A stretch of DNA of 5,522 bases from positions 1-5,522 of the forward strand of contig CANGRP010000170.1 in the NCBI GenBank assembly GCA_947456005.1, written 5' to 3'. The position numbers and the translations under genes were made by a program. The stretch's first letter is position 1, and the number at the start of each line of letters is the position of its first letter. This document shows, in pieces, positions 1-5,522 of the stretch. The notes under the pieces are model-generated. The model was not told the origin of the DNA. It worked only from the letters and a program-made list of their open reading frames with translations, and did no database searches. The stretch comes from Caulobacteraceae bacterium. Lineage in GTDB: Bacteria; Pseudomonadota; Alphaproteobacteria; Caulobacterales; Caulobacteraceae.

Positions 1-1
1 A

Positions 2-454
2 GGACCCTCGAACCGGCTGCGGACCGCGCGATGCGTCTCGGCGGCGACGGCGGCCTGCCTCGCCGTGCGGCGGGAGGTGTTCGACGCGGCGGGGGGCTTC
101 GACGCCGACAACCTGCCCGTGGCCTTCAACGACATCGACCTGTGCCTGAGGATCGGGGCCCTGGGCCTGCAGGTGATCTGGACGCCGCAGGCCGACCTGA
201 TCCATCGGGAGTCGGCCTCCCGGGGCTCAGACCTGGAGGCGCGGCACGCCGAGCGCTTCGCCCGGGAAGCCGCCTGGATGCGCCAGCGCTGGGGCGCCGC
301 CCTGGACGCCGACCCCTTCTACGGCCTGAACCTGGACCTGTCGGGGGGCGATTGGCGGCCGGCCGACCCGCCCCGGCGGCCTCGCCCCTGGGCCTTGCCC
401 CTGGAAGCCTGGGAGGCCATGGTCAGCACTCCTGGGGAGGAAGGGAAAACATGA
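2..454 (+). CDS. Family 2 glycosyltransferase, C-terminal part (5' end outside window)
   Basis: This is the last 150 codons of a GT-A fold, family 2 glycosyltransferase, an inner-membrane-associated or cytosolic enzyme that transfers a sugar from a nucleotide donor during surface polysaccharide or glycan assembly. The frame is open from the left edge, so the gene is truncated by the window and not visibly broken. Visible residues follow the usual GT2 tail: TAACLAVRR (about 16-24), the AAGGFD turn, then FNDIDLCLR (42-50), where the acidic residues sit at the place of the acceptor-side catalytic base. Next come IWTP and a HRESASRG motif, and near the end a DPFYGLNL segment typical of proteobacterial GT2 proteins, often large or multidomain ones. 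The donor-binding DXD motif would lie upstream and cannot be seen. A GTG at 65 could be mistaken for a start, but the conserved sequence continues upstream of it. Sugar and acceptor cannot be told. The stop TGA (452-454) overlaps the next gene's ATG. Confidence 0.85.
   Translation, partial: GPSNRLRTARCVSAATAACLAVRREVFDAAGGFDADNLPVAFNDIDLCLRIGALGLQVIWTPQADLIHRESASRGSDLEARHAERFAREAAWMRQRWGAALDADPFYGLNLDLSGGDWRPADPPRRPRPWALPLEAWEAMVSTPGEEGKT
436..440 (+). promoter_or_regulatory. Ribosome binding site of the M20 peptidase gene
   Basis: GGAGG at 436-440, within the purine run GGGGAGGAAGGG, lies 10 bases before the ATG at 451. It supports a start at 451 instead of any in-frame codon further upstream. 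It lies inside the end of the glycosyltransferase gene, so ribosomes terminating there could re-initiate at once. Confidence 0.6.
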
Positions 455-1731
455 TGCGCGCCGCTGGACTGAAATGGATGCCCCTCGGCCTCGCGCTTGT
501 CGTGGCGACGGCCGCCGCAGCCCCCGCCCTGGCGGGACCACGCCGGGACGAGGACCTCTGGAAGGCCGCAGAGGCGGCGCGCCCCGAACAGCTGAAGCTG
601 CTGGAGACCCTGGTCAACATCGACTCCGGCACCGGCGACGTGGAGGGCGGCCGCAGGGTCCTGGACATCCTGGCGCCACGGCTGGAGGCCTTGGGCGCCC
701 GGATCGAGCGCGTGCCCGCCGAGATTCCCGGCCTGCCGGACAACCTGGTCGCCACCCTGAAGGGCAAGGGCAAGGGCAAGGCGAAGATCCTGATGATCGG
801 CCATATCGACACCGTCTTCGAGCCCGGCACGGCGGCGAAGTGGCCCTATTCGGTGAGGGGCGACCGGGCCACAGGGCCCGGCGTGGGCGATGAGAAGGGT
901 GGGGTCATCCAGGCCGTCGTCGCGCTGGAGATCCTGACCGCCAAGGGCTTTCGCAACTACGACACCCTCACCTTGCTGCTGGAGACCAGCGAGGAGCGCG
1001 GCTCGCCGGGAACGCGGGCCCTGATCGACCGCCTGGTCAAGAGCCATGAGGTGGAGCTGAACCTCGAGCCGGGCGACGCCCCGGACAAGATCACCGTCTG
1101 GCGCAAGGGCAGCTCGACCTTCAACATCGACGTCAAGGGCCGACCCGCCCATGCCGGGGTGGCCCCGCAGGAGGGCCGCAACGCCGCCACCGAGCTGGTC
1201 CACCAGCTGGCGACCCTGGAGACCCTGCCCCGGTCGGGGGACGGCCTGACCGCCAACCTGACCATCATCCAGGCCGGCAGCCGCTACAACATCATCCCCG
1301 AGAACGCCCGGGCCCAGGTCAATGTGCGGGTCCGCGACAAGGCCGACCTGGAGCGCGTGCAGGCGACCCTCGAGGAGAGCGCCCGCAACACCAGGGTGCC
1401 GGACACCAAGGTCACAGTGAGCCGCGAGAACTCCTTCCCGCCTCTTCCTGAAAACCCGCACACCGAGGCCCTGGCGGCGCGGGCGCAGGCCATCTACGCC
1501 GAGCTGGGCCGCGAGCTCGGGACGGGCGGCAATGGCGGGGCCTCGGAATCAGCCCTGGCGCACGAGGCGGGCACACCCGCCCTGGACGGCCTTGGACCTG
1601 TGGGCGGGAACTTCCACACCGACAAGGAGTGGATCGACCTGACCACGATCACGCCGCGCACCTACCTGCTGATGCGCATGATCCAGGACGTCGCCGCCCG
1701 GCCGCCGAAGACCTTCAGGCCCGCGGGCTGA
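451..1731 (+). CDS. Secreted M20 zinc metallopeptidase, carboxypeptidase G2 (glutamate carboxypeptidase) type
   Basis: A 426-residue di-zinc exopeptidase of family M20. The closest family I recognise is Pseudomonas carboxypeptidase G2, which removes C-terminal glutamate from folates and similar N-acyl glutamates. Residues 1-28 look like a Sec signal peptide: a basic n-region (R3, K8), a hydrophobic stretch, and cleavage after ALA at 26-28, so the enzyme should be periplasmic. Visible zinc ligands are His118 (GHIDTV), bridging Asp147 (GPGVGDEKGG), Glu182, Glu206 (LEP) and His389 (FHTDKEW); Glu181 is the expected general base. Their spacings match CPG2 almost exactly (29, 35, 24 and 183 residues). 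The dimerisation insert begins near KGRPAHAG (229-236, His234) and runs to roughly 330. Start: the frame stays open upstream to about base 31, but 451 has a Shine-Dalgarno site, begins the signal peptide and forms an ATGA overlap with the glycosyltransferase stop. The true substrate may be another amidated or peptidyl amino acid; glutamate specificity is inference. Confidence 0.9.
   Translation: MMRAAGLKWMPLGLALVVATAAAAPALAGPRRDEDLWKAAEAARPEQLKLLETLVNIDSGTGDVEGGRRVLDILAPRLEALGARIERVPAEIPGLPDNLVATLKGKGKGKAKILMIGHIDTVFEPGTAAKWPYSVRGDRATGPGVGDEKGGVIQAVVALEILTAKGFRNYDTLTLLLETSEERGSPGTRALIDRLVKSHEVELNLEPGDAPDKITVWRKGSSTFNIDVKGRPAHAGVAPQEGRNAATELVHQLATLETLPRSGDGLTANLTIIQAGSRYNIIPENARAQVNVRVRDKADLERVQATLEESARNTRVPDTKVTVSRENSFPPLPENPHTEALAARAQAIYAELGRELGTGGNGGASESALAHEAGTPALDGLGPVGGNFHTDKEWIDLTTITPRTYLLMRMIQDVAARPPKTFRPAG
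760..780 (+). repeat. Short in-frame hexanucleotide repeat, AAGGGC x3 plus AAG
   Basis: Three exact copies of AAGGGC followed by a partial copy, read as alternating Lys-Gly codons in the peptidase (residues 104-110, with AKI following). The repeat sits on a surface-type loop just before the strand leading to the zinc ligand His118. Slippage would add or remove Lys-Gly pairs without breaking the frame. Confidence 0.7.
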
Positions 1732-2386
1732 CCCGGGCGCCGTACCGCAGCCGGCCCAGGCCCTCGGCCAGCCGGCGCAGGGGCTCGGCAGGCTTCCGCT
1801 TCGCCTTCCAGGCCTCGAAGGCCATCACGTTGCCGATGCGCGCGTCGACATAGGCCTCGGCCTCGGCTTCGCCCTGCTGCAGGCGTACGGCGAGGGCCGT
1901 GACCAGTATGCCCGCCAGGATGACGCGCTTGGAGTAATGGTTCTCGTCGGCCGAGACGTCGCCCGCCCAGCGCCAGAGGGCGTCGGCGCTTTCCCAGGCG
2001 AGGGACAGGCCCTGGACGGCATTGGGCGGCAGGGCCAGCCAGCCCGAGCAACGGCGCACGGCGGGCGCATCCTGGGCGGCGGCCTCCAGGCGCGCGAGGA
2101 CGGCGGCGCGGATGCGCTGGCGGATCTTCAGGCCCGACGGGTCCGGAAGGGCGGCGAGGGCGGCGGCGTCATGCCGGCGGGACAGGAGGGCGGCGAGGTC
2201 CGCCGGGCCGTACGGCAGGATCAGCTCCGTCTCGCCGACGGAAAAACCAGCGTCTGCGCCTGCAGCGGCGGCCATGGCCGGGGTCCAGCCCATGGCGGGC
2301 GCCCGGACGAGGGCGGCGTCAAGCACGGCCTGTTCCGCGCGCCGCAGCCAGGCCTCGGGGTCTTCCTGCATGTCCATGGGCCTCAT
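1715..2386 (-). CDS. COQ9-family ubiquinone biosynthesis protein (rpsU-divergent protein)
   Basis: A 223-residue COQ9-family protein. In eukaryotes COQ9 is a TetR-fold lipid-binding protein that presents ubiquinone intermediates to the hydroxylase COQ7. Bacterial members are largely alphaproteobacterial and are presumed to aid ubiquinone synthesis at the inner membrane. Family landmarks: an N-terminal helix EAWLRRAEQAVLDAAL (about 11-26); GLKIRQRIRAAVLARLEA (85-102); the core WESADALWRWAGDVSADENHYSKR, in two parts at 131-154, followed by ILAGI; and the C-terminal DARIGNVMAFEAWK (181-194). No signal peptide or membrane span is apparent. Divergent rpsU next door matches the naming of this family. 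The start is uncertain: ATGs at 2386, 2377 and 2371 are all in frame. 2386 is listed as the outer limit. It lacks a Shine-Dalgarno site and overlaps a candidate -10 box, while 2377 would suit a leaderless message and 2371 has GAGG 9 bases before it. The 3' end overlaps the M20 gene by 17 bp, tail to tail. Confidence 0.9.
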   Translation of the reverse strand: MRPMDMQEDPEAWLRRAEQAVLDAALVRAPAMGWTPAMAAAAGADAGFSVGETELILPYGPADLAALLSRRHDAAALAALPDPSGLKIRQRIRAAVLARLEAAAQDAPAVRRCSGWLALPPNAVQGLSLAWESADALWRWAGDVSADENHYSKRVILAGILVTALAVRLQQGEAEAEAYVDARIGNVMAFEAWKAKRKPAEPLRRLAEGLGRLRYGARVSPRA

Positions 2387-2412
2387 ATAGGGCCAAAGCC
2401 CTTGCGTGTCCG
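2384..2412 (-). promoter_or_regulatory. Candidate promoter for the COQ9-family gene
   Basis: On the minus strand CGGACAC (2412-2406), 14 bases, then CCTATATG (2391-2384). Against the Caulobacter housekeeping consensus as I recall it (TTGACGS, 10-14 bases, GCTANAWC), this is 4 of 7 and 6 of 8 matches with an allowed spacer. It mirrors the rpsU promoter candidate. If real, transcription would begin near 2377. Confidence 0.35.
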
Positions 2413-2415
2413 CCG

Positions 2416-2444
2416 TGGACAGGCGTTTTCCGGTCTGCTATTGC
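2416..2444 (+). promoter_or_regulatory. Candidate housekeeping promoter for rpsU
   Basis: TGGACAG (2416-2422), 14 bases, then GCTATTGC (2437-2444). Against the recalled Caulobacter housekeeping consensus (TTGACGS, 10-14 bases, GCTANAWC) this is 5 of 7 and 6 of 8 matches. It would place the rpsU transcript start around 2450, leaving a leader of roughly 100 bases. Confidence 0.4.
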
Positions 2445-2450
2445 CCGCGG

Positions 2451-2556
2451 CCTGTCCGGACGGGAGACCGTCGGGAACGAAAGACTATTGTCCGTTCGCC
2501 GCTGAGCCCTCGCTGGAGGCGACGCCGAGCGGGAACGGGTGACAGGAGAGAGACCT
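2451..2556 (+). promoter_or_regulatory. Structured 5' leader of rpsU
   Basis: Two foldable elements lie between the candidate promoter and the rpsU start. The first is GACGG/CCGTC (2459-2463 with 2468-2472) closed by a GAGA loop, a GNRA-type tetraloop. The second is a two-tier stem: outer CCGCT/AGCGG (2499-2503 with 2528-2532) and inner CCTC/GAGG (2508-2511 with 2516-2519). The second ends 11 bases before the Shine-Dalgarno site. I recognise no named leader family. A regulatory role is inference from position and pairing only, and GC-rich DNA forms such short stems easily. Confidence 0.3.
2544..2548 (+). promoter_or_regulatory. Ribosome binding site that decides the rpsU start
   Basis: AGGAG at 2544-2548 lies 8 bases before CTG 2557, an ideal spacing. 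It lies downstream of the GTG at 2539, so it cannot serve that codon. No comparable site precedes 2539. Confidence 0.75.
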
Positions 2557-2790
2557 CTGGTTCAGATTTTCGTCCGCGACAACAATGTCGACCAGGCCCT
2601 CAAGGCGCTGAAGAAGAAGATGCAGCGCGAGGGCTCGTTCCGCGAGATGAAGCGCCACGTGCACTACGAGAAGCCCTCGGAGAAGCGCGCCCGCCAACAG
2701 GCCGAAGCCGTGCGCCGCGCCCGCAAGCTGGCCCGCAAGCGCGCGCAGCGCGAAGGCCTGATCGCCGCACCGAAGAAACCCGCCCGCTGA
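2557..2790 (+). CDS. rpsU: 30S ribosomal protein S21, apparent CTG start
   Basis: Small, highly basic subunit protein S21 of the 30S ribosome, which helps mRNA engagement at initiation near the 3' end of 16S rRNA. From CTG it encodes 77 residues, a normal length for alphaproteobacterial S21. The sequence VQIFVRDNNVDQALKALKKK begins right after the start codon, followed by QREGSFREMKRHVHYEKPS (23-41) and the Arg/Lys-rich helix ending ARKRAQREGL. The family normally begins Met-Val-Gln or Met-Gln, so codon 2557 occupies the Met position, and the Shine-Dalgarno site has ideal spacing to it. The only other in-frame candidate upstream is GTG 2539, which would add six residues (MTGERP) and place the Shine-Dalgarno site inside the gene; ATT at 2566 is a remote downstream option. 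The gene is monocistronic in appearance, with its own candidate promoter and a terminator after it. Identity is certain; the start codon is probable. Confidence 0.95.
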   Translation: MVQIFVRDNNVDQALKALKKKMQREGSFREMKRHVHYEKPSEKRARQQAEAVRRARKLARKRAQREGLIAAPKKPAR

Positions 2791-2802
2791 CCTGCGGGTC
2801 CA

Positions 2803-2828
2803 GTCCGGGTCGCCGGACGGGGTCTTTT
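2803..2828 (+). terminator. Weak hairpin after rpsU
   Basis: GTCCGG (2803-2808), loop GTCG, CCGGAC (2813-2818), then a short TTTT at 2825-2828. The T run is six bases from the stem, unless GACC (2789-2792, overlapping the rpsU stop) pairs with GGTC (2821-2824) to extend it. It is probably an accessory to the stronger hairpin that follows. Confidence 0.35.
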
Positions 2829-2840
2829 CGAAGCATTTTG

Positions 2841-2870
2841 AAGGGCCGTGCGCACGCCGCACGGCCTTTT
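2841..2870 (+). terminator. Intrinsic terminator of rpsU
   Basis: GGCCGTGC (2844-2851), a 7-base loop, then GCACGGCC (2859-2866) and TTTT (2867-2870). The stem is eight perfect GC-rich pairs and can extend with A-T and G-U pairs through 2841-2843 and 2867-2869. It separates rpsU from ftsH, so ftsH needs its own promoter in 2871-2971. Confidence 0.8.
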
Positions 2871-2971
2871 CGACGTCCGGGCCCCGGATTACGGCTTGTC
2901 CGCTGGAGATTCCCCTTTCTGGCGCCTATCTTGGGCGTGTACCGGCATTCAACCCTTCGGATCGGACGCCA

Positions 2972-4854
<1,883 letters not shown>

Positions 4855-4858
<4 letters not shown>

Positions 4859-5522
4859 CCGCCACGCCGGTGTTCGGCGCCCGCCCCCTCGTCATGGGGG
4901 TGGTGAACGTCACGCCGGACAGCTTCTCGGACGGCGGGCGGCTGGCAAGCCTGGAGTCGGCCCTGGCCCACGCCCTGGCCCTGGACGCGGACGGCGCCGA
5001 CATCCTCGACATCGGTGGAGAGTCCACCCGCCCCGGCGCCGAGCCGGTGAGCGTCGCGGAGGAGATCGAGCGGACCCTGCCGCTTCTCAACGCCCTGCGA
5101 CCAAGGACCACCCGGCGCCTGTCGATCGACACCTGCAAGCCCGAGGTGGCCGAGGCCGCCGTCCGGGCCGGGGCGGATATCTGGAACGACGTCACCGCCC
5201 TGGGAACGCCAGGCGCGGCGGACCTGGCGGCGGAACTCGGCTGCGGGGTCGTGCTGATGCACATGCAGGGCGAACCGCGAACCATGCAGGCGGCTCCGCA
5301 CTACGACGACGTCCTGGCTGAAGTCTGCGCCTTCCTGGAGGCCCGGGCCGAGGCCGCTCTCTCCGCCGGCGTCGCGCGGGAGCGGATCTGGCTCGACCCC
5401 GGGATCGGTTTCGGCAAGACCCTGGAACATAACCTGGCCCTGCTGTCGGGCCTGCCCGCTCTGGTCGCCCTGGGCTTTCCCGTCCTGCTGGGCGCCAGCC
5501 GCAAGCGCTTCATCGCCGCCAT
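4855..5522 (+). CDS. folP: Dihydropteroate synthase (3' end outside window)
   Basis: The first 222 codons of cytosolic dihydropteroate synthase, which condenses dihydropterin pyrophosphate with p-aminobenzoate in folate synthesis and is the target of sulfonamides. The TIM-barrel motifs are all in place: VMGVVNVTPDSFSDGG (13-28, Asn18), DIGGESTRPGAEPVS (52-66), SIDT (Asp92), WNDV (Asn111), LMHMQGEP, LDPGIGFGK (Asp181) and GASRKRF (Lys217). With numbering from GTG 4855, each active-site residue is four less than in E. coli (Asn22, Asp96, Asn115, Asp185, Lys221), so there is no net indel between them and this start gives a normal N-terminus. The final barrel strand with the Arg/His pair lies beyond the edge. 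The start GTG shares GTGA with the ftsH stop and no Shine-Dalgarno site is visible, which suggests translation coupled to ftsH. GTG 4870 is a less likely start, and ATG 4894 falls inside the first conserved strand. Normal, intact and sulfonamide-binding residues are not visibly altered. Confidence 0.96.

Noticed and set aside
31..450. Upstream in-frame extension of the M20 peptidase to about 566 residues
   Set aside because: It overlaps conserved glycosyltransferase sequence in another frame, its translation is low-complexity Gly/Arg/Pro, and the ATG at 451 has both a ribosome site and a signal peptide.
319..1461. Minus-strand open frame of 380 codons antisense to the peptidase
   Set aside because: Same GC-codon shadow effect; the opposite strand carries an unmistakable M20 enzyme with all its ligands.
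1719..1737. Palindrome GCCCGCGGGC and nearby CCCGGG as a bidirectional terminator between the M20 and COQ9 genes
   Set aside because: There is no loop of useful size and no T run on either strand; this is expected in GC-rich sequence.
2438..2494. Near-repeat CTATTGCCCG (2438-2447) and CTATTGTCCG (2485-2494) as two -10 boxes for rpsU
   Set aside because: The second copy lacks a -35 element at suitable spacing; a single pair of ten-base near-matches is weak evidence.
2895..2932. CTTGTC (2895-2900) with CCTATCTT (2925-2932) as a heat-shock or housekeeping promoter for ftsH
   Set aside because: The 24-base gap is too long for either class, and no better -35 stands at a proper distance.

Overview
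The window is a GC-rich stretch of housekeeping sequence, most likely from an alphaproteobacterium of the Caulobacterales type (Caulobacter/Phenylobacterium-like). The pointers are a COQ9-family gene divergent from rpsU (an arrangement characteristic enough that the family model is named 'rpsU-divergently transcribed protein'), FtsH and S21 sequences that look caulobacterial, and -35/-10 pairs resembling the Caulobacter housekeeping promoter consensus. The assignment is inference from gene content; no rRNA or tRNA gene is present to confirm it.

Layout, left to right. (1) Bases 2-454 (+) are the 3' end of a family 2 glycosyltransferase whose N-terminal part lies outside the window. (2) An ATGA overlap leads into 451-1731 (+), a complete secreted M20 zinc peptidase of the carboxypeptidase G2 (glutamate carboxypeptidase) type with every metal ligand present. 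(3) Its 3' end overlaps tail to tail with a COQ9-family ubiquinone biosynthesis gene at 1715-2386 (-). (4) The 170-bp gap 2387-2556 separates COQ9 from rpsU and carries a nearly mirror-symmetric pair of candidate promoters, then a structured rpsU leader. (5) rpsU (ribosomal protein S21) is at 2557-2790 (+), apparently starting at a CTG codon, and is followed by two hairpins, the second a convincing intrinsic terminator. (6) ftsH, complete, is at 2972-4858 (+). (7) folP (dihydropteroate synthase) starts at a GTG overlapping the ftsH stop and runs off the right edge.

The genes fall into transcription units rather than one pathway: glycosyltransferase-peptidase; COQ9 alone on the minus strand; rpsU with its own promoter and terminator; and ftsH-folP, which presumably continues rightwards. 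I see no mobile element, CRISPR array, prophage, toxin-antitoxin or defence genes, and no candidate for a new multi-gene system. The observations most worth checking are small-scale: the non-canonical rpsU start codon, the symmetric divergent promoter core with a possibly leaderless COQ9 transcript, and the folded rpsU leader.
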